From: Rivibacter subsaxonicus
GTDB lineage: Bacteria > Pseudomonadota > Gammaproteobacteria > Burkholderiales > Burkholderiaceae_C
Length of the DNA: 64,000 nt
Assembly (NCBI RefSeq): GCF_004217215.1
Contig: NZ_SHKP01000006.1
Location: 248,001 to 312,000 of the forward strand
Direction: 5' to 3'
Part shown: piece by piece, positions 36,854 through 46,983 of the stretch
Numbering within the stretch: the stretch's first letter is position 1
How the letters are laid out: each line of letters opens with the position of its first letter
The notes under the pieces: model-generated
The model's database searches: none
What the model was told of the DNA's origin: nothing
Seen by the model: only the letters and a program-made list of their open reading frames with translations
Translations under genes and position numbers: made by a program

Positions 36854-38128
36854 TTGTCGTCTTTCCTGCAGAACCTTCCCTACGAGCTGCGCATCGGCTG
36901 GCGCTACACCCGCGCCGGCCGCGCCGGGCGACGCAACGGCTTCATCTCCTTCATCTCCTTCGTCGCGATGCTCGGCATCGCGCTCGGGGTGGCGGCGTTG
37001 ATCATCGTGCTGTCGGTGATGAACGGCTTCCAGAAGGAGGTGCGCGACCGCATGCTCGGCGTGATCCCGCATGTGGAGATCGTCGACGCGCGCGGCGGCC
37101 CGCTGGCCGACTGGGAGGCGCTGGCGGCCAGCGCGAAGCTGCATCCGGAGGTGGTCGGCGCCGCGCCCTTCGTGGCGACGCAGGCGCTGATCGCGCGCGG
37201 CGAGACGATGCGCGGCGCCATGGTGCGCGGCATCGACCCGGCGTTGGAGCCGCAGGTCACGCCGATCGCCCGCACGCTGGAGGCCGAGGGCACGCTGGCC
37301 AAGCTGCAACCCGGCGCCTGGAACCTGATCCTCGGCGGCGAGCTGATCCGCCAGCTCGGCCTGGAGATCGGCGAGCCGGTGACCATCGTCACCCCCAACG
37401 GCCAGGTCACGCCGGCCGGCGTGGTGCCGCGCCTCAAGCAGATGACGCTGGCCGGCCGCTTCGACTCGGGCCACTACGAGTACGACAGCTCGCTGGCGCT
37501 GGTCCACATCGACGACGCGATCAAGCTCTTTCGCACCGAGGGTCCGACCGGCGTGCAGCTGCGCCTTAAGGACCAGCAGGACGCGCGCCGCGTGGCCGAC
37601 GAGCTCTCTCGGCAACTCGGACCCGAGGTGCTGGTGCGTGACTGGACCCGCACCAACCAGAACTGGTTCGCCGCGGTGCAGTTGGAGAAGCGGATGATGT
37701 TCATCATCCTCACGCTGATCGTCGCGGTCGCGGCCTTCAACCTGGTCAGCACGCTGGTGATGACGGTGACCGACAAGCAGGCCGACATCGCGATCCTGCG
37801 CACCCTCGGCGCCAGCCCGCGCTCGATCATGGGCATCTTCATGGTCCAGGGCGCGGCGGCCGGCGTGATCGGCACGCTCGGCGGGCTGGGGCTCGGGCTG
37901 CTGGTGGCCTTCAACATCGACGTCATCGTGCCGGCGCTGGAGCGGCTGCTCAGCGCCAGCTTCCTGCCCGGCAGCATCTACCTGATCACGCGCATGCCGA
38001 GCGAGCCGCAGAGCGCCGACATCGTGCCGATCGCGATCATCTCGCTGGTGCTGGCCTTCCTCGCCACGCTCTACCCGAGCTGGCGCGCGAGCCGCGTGCA
38101 ACCGGCCCAGGCCCTGCGTTATGAGTGA
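36854..38128 (+). CDS. lolC: Lipoprotein-releasing ABC transporter permease LolC/LolE type
   Basis: The 424-residue protein has an N-terminal helix ([30 protein letters not shown], key part [16 protein letters not shown]), a large periplasmic domain (about 60-260) and three C-terminal helices typical of MacB-like FtsX permeases. It extracts mature lipoproteins from the inner membrane for LolA. The start is TTG at 36854, which gives the conserved [14 protein letters not shown]; the next ATG would cut this off. Only one permease gene is present, as expected for a homodimeric arrangement. It overlaps lolD by eight bases. Confidence 0.93.
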   Translation: MSSFLQNLPYELRIGWRYTRAGRAGRRNGFISFISFVAMLGIALGVAALIIVLSVMNGFQKEVRDRMLGVIPHVEIVDARGGPLADWEALAASAKLHPEVVGAAPFVATQALIARGETMRGAMVRGIDPALEPQVTPIARTLEAEGTLAKLQPGAWNLILGGELIRQLGLEIGEPVTIVTPNGQVTPAGVVPRLKQMTLAGRFDSGHYEYDSSLALVHIDDAIKLFRTEGPTGVQLRLKDQQDARRVADELSRQLGPEVLVRDWTRTNQNWFAAVQLEKRMMFIILTLIVAVAAFNLVSTLVMTVTDKQADIAILRTLGASPRSIMGIFMVQGAAAGVIGTLGGLGLGLLVAFNIDVIVPALERLLSASFLPGSIYLITRMPSEPQSADIVPIAIISLVLAFLATLYPSWRASRVQPAQALRYE

Positions 38129-38825
38129 GCCAAAGGCGAACGGGCCGGTGCTGACCGGCCGCGGCCTGCACAAGCGCTTTCACGAAGGGCCGATCGACGT
38201 CACGGTGCTGGCCGGCGTCGACCTGGAGGTCACGCGCGGCGAGACGCTGGCGATCGTCGGCGCCTCGGGCTCGGGCAAGAGCACGCTGCTGCATCTTCTG
38301 GGCGGGCTCGATGCGCCGAGCGCGGGTTCGGTGGCGCTGGCCGGGCGTGCCTTCAACGGCGAGGGCTCGACCATGGGTCCGGCCGAGCAGGGCGCCTGGC
38401 GCAACCGGCAGCTCGGCTTTGTCTACCAGTTCCACCACCTGCTGCCCGAGTTCAGCGCGCTCGACAACGTCGCGATGCCGCTGCTGATCCGCCGCCTGCC
38501 CAAGGCCGAGGCGCGCGCGCAGGCGCAGCAGACGCTGGCCGCGGTGGGCCTGGCGCACCGGGTGCAGCACCGGCCCTCGGAACTCTCCGGCGGCGAGCGC
38601 CAGCGGGTGGCGCTGGCGCGCGCGCTGGTCACGCAGCCGGCCTGCGTGCTGGCCGACGAGCCGACCGGCAACCTCGATCGCGGCAGCGCCGACGTGGTCT
38701 TCGCGCTGATGCTGGAACTGGCCCGCGCGCACGGCACCGCCTACGTGCTGGTGACGCACGACGAGTCGCTGGCGCGGCGCTGCGACCGTGTCGCGCACCT
38801 GGAGCGCGGGTTGCTGGTGACCTGA
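38121..38825 (+). CDS. lolD: Lipoprotein-releasing ABC transporter ATPase
   Basis: The 234-residue ATPase has Walker [12 protein letters not shown], the Lol-type [18 protein letters not shown], the ABC signature [15 protein letters not shown] and Walker [12 protein letters not shown]. It powers LolC. The start ATG lies inside the last codons of lolC, showing tight translational coupling. Confidence 0.95.
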   Translation: MSEPKANGPVLTGRGLHKRFHEGPIDVTVLAGVDLEVTRGETLAIVGASGSGKSTLLHLLGGLDAPSAGSVALAGRAFNGEGSTMGPAEQGAWRNRQLGFVYQFHHLLPEFSALDNVAMPLLIRRLPKAEARAQAQQTLAAVGLAHRVQHRPSELSGGERQRVALARALVTQPACVLADEPTGNLDRGSADVVFALMLELARAHGTAYVLVTHDESLARRCDRVAHLERGLLVT

Positions 38826-38936
38826 GCGTAAATTCCGGTCGCCGTGTCGATTCCGGCCCGGTTCGTTCGTCGTGCTGGTGGAGTCCCCGCGCGCGAGGGC
38901 TCCGCATCACCCACCGTTGATCCGAGGAGCCTCACC

Positions 38937-39422
38937 ATGCCCCAGTCCGCCGTCAAGCCGATTCCCGACGGGATGCATTCGATCACCCCGCACCTCGTGT
39001 GCGCCGGCGCCGCCGACGCGATCGAGTTCTACAAGAAGGCCTTCGGCGCGGTCGAGCTGATGCGCCTGCCCGCTCCTGATGGCAGGCTGATGCATGCCGC
39101 GGTGCAGATCGGTGACTCGATGCTGATGCTGGTCGACGAGATGCCCGAGTTCGGCTGCCATGGCCCGAAGGCGCTGAACGGCTCGGCCGTGACCATCCAC
39201 CTGCAGGTCAAGGACGTCGATGCCACCGTCGCGCAGGCGGTGGCGGCCGGCGCCAAGCTCACGATGCCGGTGGCCGACCAGTTCTGGGGCGACCGCTACG
39301 GCCAGGTCGAGGACCCCTTCGGCCACCGCTGGTCGGTGGCCACGCACCTGCGCGACCTGAGCCCGGAGCAGATCCAGGAGGCGATGAAGGGCGCGATGAG
39401 CGGGGCTCAGGCCTGCAACTGA
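38937..39422 (+). CDS. VOC-family (glyoxalase/PhnB-like) protein
   Basis: The 161-residue protein has the vicinal-oxygen-chelate fold: ITPHLVCAGAADAIEFYKKAFGA at the start and WGDRYGQVEDPFGHRWSVATH at the end, with PhnB-like spacing. Enzymatic or resistance roles occur in this family; none can be assigned. GAGGAG precedes the ATG at 38937, which decides against a longer GTG-started frame. Its 3' end overlaps the converging molybdenum-hydroxylase gene by 16 bases. Confidence 0.87.
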   Translation: MPQSAVKPIPDGMHSITPHLVCAGAADAIEFYKKAFGAVELMRLPAPDGRLMHAAVQIGDSMLMLVDEMPEFGCHGPKALNGSAVTIHLQVKDVDATVAQAVAAGAKLTMPVADQFWGDRYGQVEDPFGHRWSVATHLRDLSPEQIQEAMKGAMSGAQACN

Positions 39423-41719
39423 TTGCGGATCGGCAGCTGCCGGATCCGCTTGCCGCCGGCGGCGAAGATCGCGTTGCACAGCGCCGGCGCGATCGGCGGC
39501 ACGCCGGGCTCGCCGACGCCGCCCATCGGCTGCGCGTAGTCGCCGCCCGGCATCAGGTGCACCTCGATCCGGCGCGGCGCCGCGTTCATGCGCAGCAGCT
39601 GGTAGCCATTGAAGTTGTCCTGCTGCACGCGGCCCTTGTCGAAGCTGACCTCGCCCAGCATCGCGTTGCTCAGGCCCATGATGCAGGCGCCCTCCATCTG
39701 CGCGCGCACGCGCTCCGGGTTGACCATCGCGCCGCAGTCGATCGCGATGTCGATGCGCGGGATCTCCAGCCGGCCCTGCGCGTCGACCGCGACCTCGACC
39801 ACCGCCGCCACGTAGCTGACGAAGCTGTAGTGGGCGGCGATGCCCAGCCCGTGGCCCTTGGCCAGCTTGCGGCCCCAGCCGGCGCCCTTGGCCGCGGTCT
39901 CGGCGACGCGGCGCAGGCGGCCGGTGTCGACCATGTACAGCTCGGGGTTCTCGCCGTGGTTCCACTGGTCGCCGAGCGAGCGCGGGTCCAACTTGCGCGG
40001 CGGGCCGATCAGCTCGAGCAGGTAGTCCTTGGGGTCGCGCCCGGCGGCTTGCGCCAGTTCGGCGACGAAGGACTGGATCGCAAAGGCATGCGGGATGTTG
40101 GCCACCGCGCGGTACCAGCCGATGCGGGTGTAGGCCGGCGCCGGCGGGTTCTCGATGCGCAGGTTCGGGATCTCGAAAGGCACGTTGGTCAGGCCCATGC
40201 CGAGTTCGAAGCCCGCCATCTGCTTGGGGTCGGGCATGAACAGCGACATGATCGTCGGCCCCACGCTGCGGTGCAGCCAGGCCACCGGCTTGCCCTTGGC
40301 GTCGAGCCCGGCCTCGAGCCGGTCGACCGAGACCGTGTGATAGAAGGAATGGTGCAGGTCGTCCTCGCGCGTCCACACCACCTTGACCGGTCGGCCCTCG
40401 GTCTCCCTGGCCAGCAGCGCGGCCTCGGTCGCGAAGTCGGCCTTTGACTTGCGGCCGAAGCCGCCGCCGAGCAGCGTGACGTTGACCTTGACCTTGTCGG
40501 CCGGCATGTCGAGCCGCTTGGCGATGTCGTTGCGCGCGGCCTGCGGGCTCTGCACGCAGGCCCAGACCTCGCAGCGGTCGCCGTCGATGCGCGCGGTCGC
40601 GGCCGGCGGCTCCATCGGCGCCTGGGTCAGGTGCGGCGTGTAGTACTCGGCCGCCACCGTCTTGGCGGCACCCTTCATCGCCTCGGCGACGTTGCCGTCG
40701 TTGCGGATCTCCTTGCCGGGCTGGCGCGCGGCAGCTTCGAGCGAGGCGCGGTACGTGGCCGAGTTGTAGCTCGCGTTCGGCCCGTCCTGCCAGTCGAGCT
40801 TGAGCGCACGCCGGCCCTGCATCGCGGCCCAGGTGCTGTCGGCGATCACCGCCACGCCTTCGAGCGGCTGGAAGGCGCTCGGGATCGGCGAGCCCTTGAT
40901 CGCGACGACCTTGCGCACCCCGGCGACCTTCATCGCCTCGGCGCCGTCGAAGCCGGACAGCGTGGCGCCGAGCACCGGCGCCCGCGCCACCACCGCGAAC
41001 AGCATGTTGGGCAGCACCACGTCCTGACCGTAGATGGCGCGCCCGGTCGACATGTCGAAGCCGTCGATCAGGCCGAGCTTGCCCTTGCCGATGTAGCGGA
41101 ACTGCGAGGGGTTCTTGAGCCGCAGGGCATCGCCCGCAGGCACCGGCTGCGTGGCGGCCTCGCGTGCCACCGCACCGAAGCCGAGCGTGCGGCCGCTGGG
41201 CTTGTGCACCAGCTGGTGGTTGCGTGCCTCGACCTCGGTGGCCGGCACCGACCAGCGCGCCGCCGCCGCCGCCTCGAGCATCTGGCGCGCGGCGGCGCCG
41301 CAGCGCCGCATCGGCATGAAGAAGTGGCGCGTGGTGCGCGAGCCGTCGGTGTCCTGGTTGCCGTAGCGCGGCTCGTCGCCGGGGGCCTGCGCCACGCGCA
41401 CCATGGCCCAGTCGGCCTCCATCTCGTCGGCCACGATCAGCGGAACGCCGGTGCGCACGCCCTGGCCCATTTCGGCGCGGTGGCAGGTGATCGTGACAAC
41501 GCCGTCGTCGGCGATCGACACGAACACCAGGGGGTTCTCGACCACGCCGTTGGGCATGCCGTAGGCGCCGTACTTCGGTGCGGCGGCCGGAGCGTCGGCG
41601 GCATCGGCATCGGAGAGGCCGGCGACGAGCGCGAAGCCGCCGAAGCTGGCGCCGGCGGCGAGGAATTCGCGCCGCGTGGGCTTGCGGACGCCGGCGATGA
41701 GGGTGGTGGTGGCGTCCAT
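39407..41719 (-). CDS. Molybdopterin-binding large subunit of an aldehyde/isoquinoline-oxidoreductase-type hydroxylase
   Basis: The 770-residue protein has a Tat signal ([20 protein letters not shown]), then a molybdopterin domain with [34 protein letters not shown] and a C-terminal [19 protein letters not shown]. The last holds the proposed catalytic Glu (GVGEPG). It resembles IorB-type single-chain subunits that lack a separate FAD subunit and use a cytochrome acceptor. It starts two bases after the stop of the iron-sulfur subunit gene. The substrate is probably an aldehyde or N-heterocycle. The moa/mob/moe operon of the window may serve it. Confidence 0.92.
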   Translation of the reverse strand: MDATTTLIAGVRKPTRREFLAAGASFGGFALVAGLSDADAADAPAAAPKYGAYGMPNGVVENPLVFVSIADDGVVTITCHRAEMGQGVRTGVPLIVADEMEADWAMVRVAQAPGDEPRYGNQDTDGSRTTRHFFMPMRRCGAAARQMLEAAAAARWSVPATEVEARNHQLVHKPSGRTLGFGAVAREAATQPVPAGDALRLKNPSQFRYIGKGKLGLIDGFDMSTGRAIYGQDVVLPNMLFAVVARAPVLGATLSGFDGAEAMKVAGVRKVVAIKGSPIPSAFQPLEGVAVIADSTWAAMQGRRALKLDWQDGPNASYNSATYRASLEAAARQPGKEIRNDGNVAEAMKGAAKTVAAEYYTPHLTQAPMEPPAATARIDGDRCEVWACVQSPQAARNDIAKRLDMPADKVKVNVTLLGGGFGRKSKADFATEAALLARETEGRPVKVVWTREDDLHHSFYHTVSVDRLEAGLDAKGKPVAWLHRSVGPTIMSLFMPDPKQMAGFELGMGLTNVPFEIPNLRIENPPAPAYTRIGWYRAVANIPHAFAIQSFVAELAQAAGRDPKDYLLELIGPPRKLDPRSLGDQWNHGENPELYMVDTGRLRRVAETAAKGAGWGRKLAKGHGLGIAAHYSFVSYVAAVVEVAVDAQGRLEIPRIDIAIDCGAMVNPERVRAQMEGACIMGLSNAMLGEVSFDKGRVQQDNFNGYQLLRMNAAPRRIEVHLMPGGDYAQPMGGVGEPGVPPIAPALCNAIFAAGGKRIRQLPIRNQLQA

Positions 41720-41721
41720 GT

Positions 41722-42183
41722 TCAGGCTCCCTTCTTGGCGCCTGCGGCCTGCTTGATCGCGGCCCGGATGCGGGTGTAGGTGCCGCAGCGGCAGAGGTTG
41801 CCGGCCATCGCGGCGTCGATGTCGGCATCGCTCGGCTTGGGGTTTTGCGCCAGCAGCGAGGCGGCCTGCATGATCTGGCCCGACTGGCAGTAGCCGCACT
41901 GCGGCACGCCTTGCTCGCGCCAGGCCACCTGCAGCGGATGGCGGCCCTGCGCGTGCAGGCCCTCGATGGTGGTGATCTTGCGGTTGCCGACCGCGCTGAC
42001 GGGCGTGACGCAGGAGCGGGTGGCGACGCCGTCGAGGTGCACGGTGCAGGAACCGCACAGTGCCATGCCGCATCCGAACTTGGTGCCGGTCATCTGGCGC
42101 ACGTCGCGCAGATACCAGAGCAGCGGCATCTGCGGATCGCCTTCGAAGGATGCCGACTGGCCGTTGACGACGAGAGTCACCAT
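41722..42183 (-). CDS. [2Fe-2S] small subunit of the molybdenum hydroxylase
   Basis: The 153-residue protein has the plant-type cluster ligands CGMALCGSC and the second cluster in [10 protein letters not shown] with NLCRCGTY, the standard pair of xanthine-dehydrogenase-type small subunits. It passes electrons from the molybdenum site. GGAG precedes the ATG. No Tat signal is present; the subunit would travel with its Tat-bearing partner. Confidence 0.95.
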   Translation of the reverse strand: MVTLVVNGQSASFEGDPQMPLLWYLRDVRQMTGTKFGCGMALCGSCTVHLDGVATRSCVTPVSAVGNRKITTIEGLHAQGRHPLQVAWREQGVPQCGYCQSGQIMQAASLLAQNPKPSDADIDAAMAGNLCRCGTYTRIRAAIKQAAGAKKGA

Positions 42184-42300
42184 GGCAGATCTCCGGTGGG
42201 GTGGCTGGCGCACGATAGACCCGTGCCCGGACGCCCGCAAGCGCAGCGCCACCCCCAAGAACCGCAGGCGCGGCGGGCGTGGCCGCCGCGGCTTCAAGCG

Positions 42301-42882
42301 CTAGTAGCCACCGGCGCTGCCCTTCTGCGCGAAGTGCTCGTCGTAGCGGTGCACGAAGTCCTTGCTCGTCAGCGGCGCGTGGCAGGCACGGCAGGTCAGC
42401 AGGTTGTCGGGCGCCTTGCTGCCGTCGGCCATGTAGGCGGCGTAGACCCAGTTGCCATTGCGCATCTCGACCGGCGTGAAGTCCTCGGCCCAGCCCTTGT
42501 TCTTGCCCATCACGAAGACCTTCTGCAGCGCGCCCTTGACCAGCTTGCCGTCGGGCCCGGTGACGAGGCTGCCGTCGGGGTTGGCCTGGGCCGCCCAGTT
42601 CTCCATCACGAACACCGTGCCCTGCGGAAAGCCGCCGGCCGCGGTGGCGCCCTTGGCCAGCGGGTGCATGTAGATCTCGCGCACCTGCTTGGCGTCGGGG
42701 CGCTGGATGGCGGTGAGGAACTTGGGCCAGCTCTTGTAGTCGGCCGGCACCGCCAGTTCGCCGTCCTTGAGCACGGCGACCGGCTTGGCCGCCTCCATCG
42801 GCGAACTGCAACCGGCGACGAGGCCGGCAAGCGCCGCCGCAACAGCGGCCAGGGAAAGGACTGAATGCAGCTGGGTTCGCAT
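42301..42882 (-). CDS. Cytochrome P460 / cytochrome c'-beta family lipoprotein
   Basis: The 193-residue protein has a lipobox (GLVAGC, Cys25), a beta-rich domain with SWPKFLTAIQRPD and VFVMENWAAQANPD, and one haem motif CRACH (Cys164, Cys167, His168). This combination is that of the P460 fold, whose members oxidise hydroxylamine or bind NO, or act as electron carriers. A Lys that would crosslink to haem in P460 cannot be pinpointed by eye. Its position upstream of the molybdenum hydroxylase suggests that it may be the electron acceptor. Confidence 0.82.
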   Translation of the reverse strand: MRTQLHSVLSLAAVAAALAGLVAGCSSPMEAAKPVAVLKDGELAVPADYKSWPKFLTAIQRPDAKQVREIYMHPLAKGATAAGGFPQGTVFVMENWAAQANPDGSLVTGPDGKLVKGALQKVFVMGKNKGWAEDFTPVEMRNGNWVYAAYMADGSKAPDNLLTCRACHAPLTSKDFVHRYDEHFAQKGSAGGY

Positions 42883-43016
42883 GGCATCCTCGCAGCAGTG
42901 GAAAGAACGAGCCTCATCATCAGACCGCGCAAGCGCGCACTCCACCGGATCAACCCGCGCATCCGGAGCACCCCCCTGCTGCGTAGGCGGCGCGACGAAG
43001 CGGACGCTGGCTGGAC

Positions 43017-43841
43017 ATGAGCTGGACAGACAGCCACTGCCACCTGGACGCGGCCGAGTTCGACCCCGACCGTGACGCGGTGGTGGCGCGCGCCCGCGCC
43101 GCCGGCGTCGCGCAGATCGTGCTGCCGGCGGTGGAAGCCGCCAACTTCGAGACGGTGCGCGCGCTCGCGCACCGCCACCGCTGCGCCTACGCGCTCGGCA
43201 TCCATCCGCTCTACGTGCAGCGCGCGACCGAGGCCGACCTGGACACGCTGCGCCTTGCGCTGCGCGCGCAGCTCGACGATCCGCGCCTGGTGGCGGTCGG
43301 CGAGATCGGCCTCGATCATTTCGTCGCCGGACTCGACCCCGAACTGCAGCGGCGCTTCTACCGGGCCCAGCTCGAGATCGCCGCCGAGGCCGGCCTGCCG
43401 GTGATCCTGCATGTGCGGCGCTCGGCCGATGCGCTGCTGGCCGGACTGCGCCGCGTGCGCCTCAGCGGTGGCATCGCCCATGCCTTCAACGGCAGCCCGC
43501 AACAGGCGCAGGCCTTCGTCGATCTCGGCTTCCGGCTCGGCTTCGGCGGCGCGATGACTTTCGAGCGTGCGCTCAACCTGCGCCGGCTCGCGGCCGAGCT
43601 GCCGCTCGATGCCATCGTGCTCGAGACCGACGCGCCCGACATCCCGCCGCAATGGCTCTACACCAACGCCGAGCGGCGCGCCGCCGGCGAGGCGATGGGC
43701 CGCAACGAACCGGCCGAGCTGCCGCGCATCGCCGCCGTGCTGGCCGAAGTGCGCGGCATCGGCCTCGACGCGCTGGCCGCCGCCACCGAGGCCAACGTGC
43801 GCGCGGCGCTGCCACGGCTGGCGGGGTTCGCTCCCGCATGA
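43017..43841 (+). CDS. tatD: TatD-family metal-dependent hydrolase/DNase
   Basis: The 274-residue protein has an amidohydrolase TIM-barrel: metal ligands in DSHCHLD near the N-terminus, the Glu in VAVGEIGLDH, His in VILHVRRSAD, His in GGIAHAFNGS and Asp in IVLETDAPD. TatD proteins act as 3'-5' DNases in repair. It is followed by two genes in ATGA overlap, one of DNA-glycosylase type, which supports a repair context. Confidence 0.92.
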   Translation: MSWTDSHCHLDAAEFDPDRDAVVARARAAGVAQIVLPAVEAANFETVRALAHRHRCAYALGIHPLYVQRATEADLDTLRLALRAQLDDPRLVAVGEIGLDHFVAGLDPELQRRFYRAQLEIAAEAGLPVILHVRRSADALLAGLRRVRLSGGIAHAFNGSPQQAQAFVDLGFRLGFGGAMTFERALNLRRLAAELPLDAIVLETDAPDIPPQWLYTNAERRAAGEAMGRNEPAELPRIAAVLAEVRGIGLDALAAATEANVRAALPRLAGFAPA

Positions 43842-44350
43842 GCGGCGAGTTGCTCGAAGGCTTGCCGCCGGTGGTGGGCCGCGCGACGCGCCTGGTCGTG
43901 CTCGGCAGCTTTCCCGGTGCCGCCTCGCTCGCGGCGAGCCAGTACTACGCGCATCCGCGCAATCACTTCTGGCCGATCGTCGGTGCGCTGATCGGCGTCG
44001 ATCTCGCGGCGCTGCCGTACCGCGAGCGGCTCGCCGTCATCAAGACCCACGGCCTGGGGCTGTGGGACATCTACGCCCGCTGCCGGCGCGAGGGCAGCCT
44101 CGACGTGGCGATCAGCGACGCCGAGCCGAACGACCTGGTCGGCTTGAAGCGCCGCGCACCAAAGCTGCAGGCGGTGGCTCACAACGGCGGCGAGTCGGCG
44201 CGCGCCGCGCGCGTCAGCGCCGCGCTCGGCCTGAGCGTGCATCGGCTGCCGTCAACCAGCCCGGCCAACGCGAGCTGGAGCTTCGAGCGCAAGCTCGCCG
44301 CCTGGCGCGCGGCCTTCGAGGCCAGCGGCATCGCGACAATCGGCGGATGA
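43838..44350 (+). CDS. Uracil-DNA-glycosylase-superfamily enzyme, probable DNA-deoxyinosine glycosylase
   Basis: The 170-residue protein has the superfamily landmarks: LVVLGSFPGAASLAASQYYAHPRNHFWPIV with key part GSFPGA and HPRNHFW, and the C-terminal loop LPSTSPANASWS. This resembles the hypoxanthine-excising (DNA-deoxyinosine) family. Catalytic residues cannot be confirmed without alignment. The start overlaps the tatD stop by ATGA, and the stop overlaps the next gene by ATGA. Confidence 0.87.
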   Translation: MSGELLEGLPPVVGRATRLVVLGSFPGAASLAASQYYAHPRNHFWPIVGALIGVDLAALPYRERLAVIKTHGLGLWDIYARCRREGSLDVAISDAEPNDLVGLKRRAPKLQAVAHNGGESARAARVSAALGLSVHRLPSTSPANASWSFERKLAAWRAAFEASGIATIGG

Positions 44351-45135
44351 ACCCACGAGCCCAGGCCGCCGCCGCCGAACTGCCCGAAGTGACCGTCTCC
44401 GAGTGGAACGGCGTGCGCTTCCTGCACCTGGGTACGCCCTGGGTGCAGGGCGCGATGCGCATCGCCAGGCCGCTGGCGATCGAGCTCGAGTACGTGCAGC
44501 GCATGATGGCCTGGATGCTGTGGCGCCCGAGCGCCGAGCTGGCGCAGGGCCGCGCGGTGCAGCTCGGCCTCGGTGCGGCCGCGATCACCCGCTTCACGCA
44601 TGGCGCGCTGAAGATGGACACCACCGCGGTCGAGCTCAACCCGGCCGTGATCGCGGCCTGTCGCCAGTCCTTCAGGCTGCCGGAGCCCGGCCCGCGCTTC
44701 GGGCTCGTGCAAGCCGATGCGATGGACTGGTTGCAGACCGATGCCGGTGCGCACCAGATCGCTGTGCTGCAGGTCGACCTCTACGACCACGAGGCCGCGG
44801 CGCCGGTGCTCGACGACGCGGCCTTCTACCGCGCCTGCTGCGAGGCGCTCGATCCCGAGGGCGGGCTTATGAGCGTCAACCTCTTCGGTCGCCATGCCAG
44901 CTTTGCCGCCAGCGCGGCGCGCATTGCACGTGCCTTCGGCCTGGATCAATGCTGGTCGCTGCGGCCCACGCGGGAAGGCAACACGGTGGTGGTGGCCGCG
45001 CGCAACGTCTTGGTACCAGATCGCGAGGAGCTGCTGCGGCGAGCGGATAGCATCGAGGCGCGCTACAAGCTGCCGGCCCGCAAGTGGCTGCGGATGGTGA
45101 AGCCACTCGACCCGGCGATCCTGGACCTGCGATGA
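44347..45135 (+). CDS. Spermidine-synthase-like protein
   Basis: The 262-residue protein has a Rossmann methyltransferase-type fold with ALKMDTTAVELNPAVIAACR and a following QVDLYDHEAAAPVLDD. It resembles the spermine/spermidine synthase superfamily members annotated in Burkholderiales but lacks the typical N-terminal domain, so an aminopropyl transfer is unproved. It may be a methyltransferase instead. It is coupled on both sides by ATGA. Confidence 0.78.
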   Translation: MNPRAQAAAAELPEVTVSEWNGVRFLHLGTPWVQGAMRIARPLAIELEYVQRMMAWMLWRPSAELAQGRAVQLGLGAAAITRFTHGALKMDTTAVELNPAVIAACRQSFRLPEPGPRFGLVQADAMDWLQTDAGAHQIAVLQVDLYDHEAAAPVLDDAAFYRACCEALDPEGGLMSVNLFGRHASFAASAARIARAFGLDQCWSLRPTREGNTVVVAARNVLVPDREELLRRADSIEARYKLPARKWLRMVKPLDPAILDLR

Positions 45136-46970
45136 CAGCTACCGTCTCTTCGGCACCGCGCCCTCTGCCCAAGCCCGACTCCAGGCCGGACGCCAAAACC
45201 TCGGCGCGTCTTCCGCCTCCGGGCAAGCTCGACTGGCGCGCGCTGCTCAAGTGGCTCTACGAAGACGGCTGGATTGCCGGCGACGAGGCCAAGCGCATCG
45301 CGCAGCGCTTTGGCTCCTCGGCCAGCAGCCTGCATCCGCTGGTGCGCCTGGGCGGGCTTGGCCTGGTGCGCGCCGGCACCCAGACGCCTATCGATTGCGA
45401 GCTGCTCACCGAGTGGCTGGCCGGTCGCTTTGGCTTGACTTACCTGCGCATCGACCCGCTCAAGGTCGATGTCGGCCGCGTCGCCGAGGCCATGTCGCCG
45501 GCCTACGCGCAGGCGCGACTCGCGCTGCCGGTGGGCTTTGCCGCGCACGAGCTGACGATCGCCACCGCCGAGCCCTTCGACACCGGTTGGCTGCCCGAGA
45601 TCGAGGCCCACACCCACCGCAAGGTGCGGCTGGTGGTGGCCAACCCGGACGAGATCCGGCGCTACACGACCGAGTTCTACGCGCTCGCCAAGTCGGTGCG
45701 CAACGCCGTCAAGCGCGGCGAGAACGCGAGCGCGGCCAGCTTCGAGCAGCTGGTCGAGCTCGGCAAGACCAACAAGCAGCTCGACGCCAACGACCAGGGC
45801 GTGGTGCAGGTGGTCGACTGGCTGTGGCAGTACGCCTTCGACCAGCGCGCCTCGGACATCCACCTCGAGCCGCGCCGCGACCTGGGCGTGATCCGCTTTC
45901 GCATCGACGGCGTGATGCACACCGCCTACCAGGTGCCACCGGTGGTGATGTCGGCGATGACGGCGCGCGTCAAGCTGCTCGGCCGCATGGACGTGGTCGA
46001 GAAGCGGCGGCCGCAGGACGGCCGCATCAAGACGCTGCGGCCGGGCGAGGGCGGCGAGGTCGAGCTGCGGCTGTCGACGCTGCCGACCGCCTTCGGCGAG
46101 AAGCTGGTGATGCGCATCTTCGATCCGCAGACAGTGGGCAAGGATGTGCGCGCGCTGGGCTTCCCGGCGCACGACGCGGCGCGCTGGCTCGAGCTGATCG
46201 CGCGCCCGCACGGCATCGTGCTGGTCACCGGGCCGACCGGCTCGGGCAAGACCACCACGCTCTACTCGACCCTGCGGCAACTGGCGACCGACGAGGTCAA
46301 CGTCTGCACGATCGAGGATCCGATCGAGATGATCGACCCGGCGCTGAACCAGACGCAAGTGCAGCCGGCGCTCGACCTCGGCTTTGCCGAGGGCCTGCGC
46401 TCGCTGATGCGGCAGGACCCGGACATCATCATGGTCGGCGAGGTGCGCGACCTCGCCACCGCCGAGATGGCGATCCAGGCCGCGCTGACCGGCCACCTGG
46501 TCTTTTCGACGCTGCACACCAACGACGCCGCCAGCGCGATCACGCGCCTGGTCGACCTCGGCGTGCAGCCCTTCCTGATCGGCGCCACCGTCAACGCGGT
46601 GCTGGCACAGCGGCTGGTGCGCACGTTGTGCCCGGCCTGCAAGCAGCCCGATACCGATGCCAGCCTCGCGCTGCTGCGCGAGACCGCGGCGCCGTGGGAA
46701 CTGCCGGCCGAGGCGCGGCCGTACAAGCCGGTCGGCTGTCTCGAGTGCCGCCACACCGGCTACCGCGGCCGTGCCGGCCTCTACGAGTTGCTGACCATCG
46801 GCGAGGAAGAGCGCGCGCTGATCCACCCGCAGAGCGACGAAACCGGCCTGCGCCGCCTGGGCGCCCGCAAGGGCATGAAGCCGCTGCGCCTGGCCGGGCT
46901 GCTCAAGGTGGCCGAGGGGCAGACGACGCTCGAGGAAGTGCTGCGCAGCACGCCGAGCTTCGAGGCCTGA
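45132..46970 (+). CDS. GspE/PilB-type secretion or pilus assembly ATPase
   Basis: The 612-residue protein has an N-terminal GspE-type domain (about 90-200) and an ATPase core with Walker A GPTGSGKTTTLYSTL, the Asp box and Glu in IIMVGEVRDLATAEMA, the His box HLVFSTLHTNDA and a CPAC...CLECRHTGY zinc site. It would power a type II secretion or type IV pilus complex at the inner membrane. No other component is nearby, so which system it serves is open. The start overlaps the previous stop. A diverged scrap of its 3' end occurs at 51626-51955. Confidence 0.93.
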   Translation: MTATVSSAPRPLPKPDSRPDAKTSARLPPPGKLDWRALLKWLYEDGWIAGDEAKRIAQRFGSSASSLHPLVRLGGLGLVRAGTQTPIDCELLTEWLAGRFGLTYLRIDPLKVDVGRVAEAMSPAYAQARLALPVGFAAHELTIATAEPFDTGWLPEIEAHTHRKVRLVVANPDEIRRYTTEFYALAKSVRNAVKRGENASAASFEQLVELGKTNKQLDANDQGVVQVVDWLWQYAFDQRASDIHLEPRRDLGVIRFRIDGVMHTAYQVPPVVMSAMTARVKLLGRMDVVEKRRPQDGRIKTLRPGEGGEVELRLSTLPTAFGEKLVMRIFDPQTVGKDVRALGFPAHDAARWLELIARPHGIVLVTGPTGSGKTTTLYSTLRQLATDEVNVCTIEDPIEMIDPALNQTQVQPALDLGFAEGLRSLMRQDPDIIMVGEVRDLATAEMAIQAALTGHLVFSTLHTNDAASAITRLVDLGVQPFLIGATVNAVLAQRLVRTLCPACKQPDTDASLALLRETAAPWELPAEARPYKPVGCLECRHTGYRGRAGLYELLTIGEEERALIHPQSDETGLRRLGARKGMKPLRLAGLLKVAEGQTTLEEVLRSTPSFEA

Positions 46971-46983
46971 GCCGCAGCGCGAC

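Noticed and set aside
38907-41828. A 973-codon minus-strand frame offset from the molybdenum hydroxylase frame
   Set aside because: Its residues are Arg/Gly/Pro/Ala filler; the hydroxylase frame has Tat signal and cofactor motifs.
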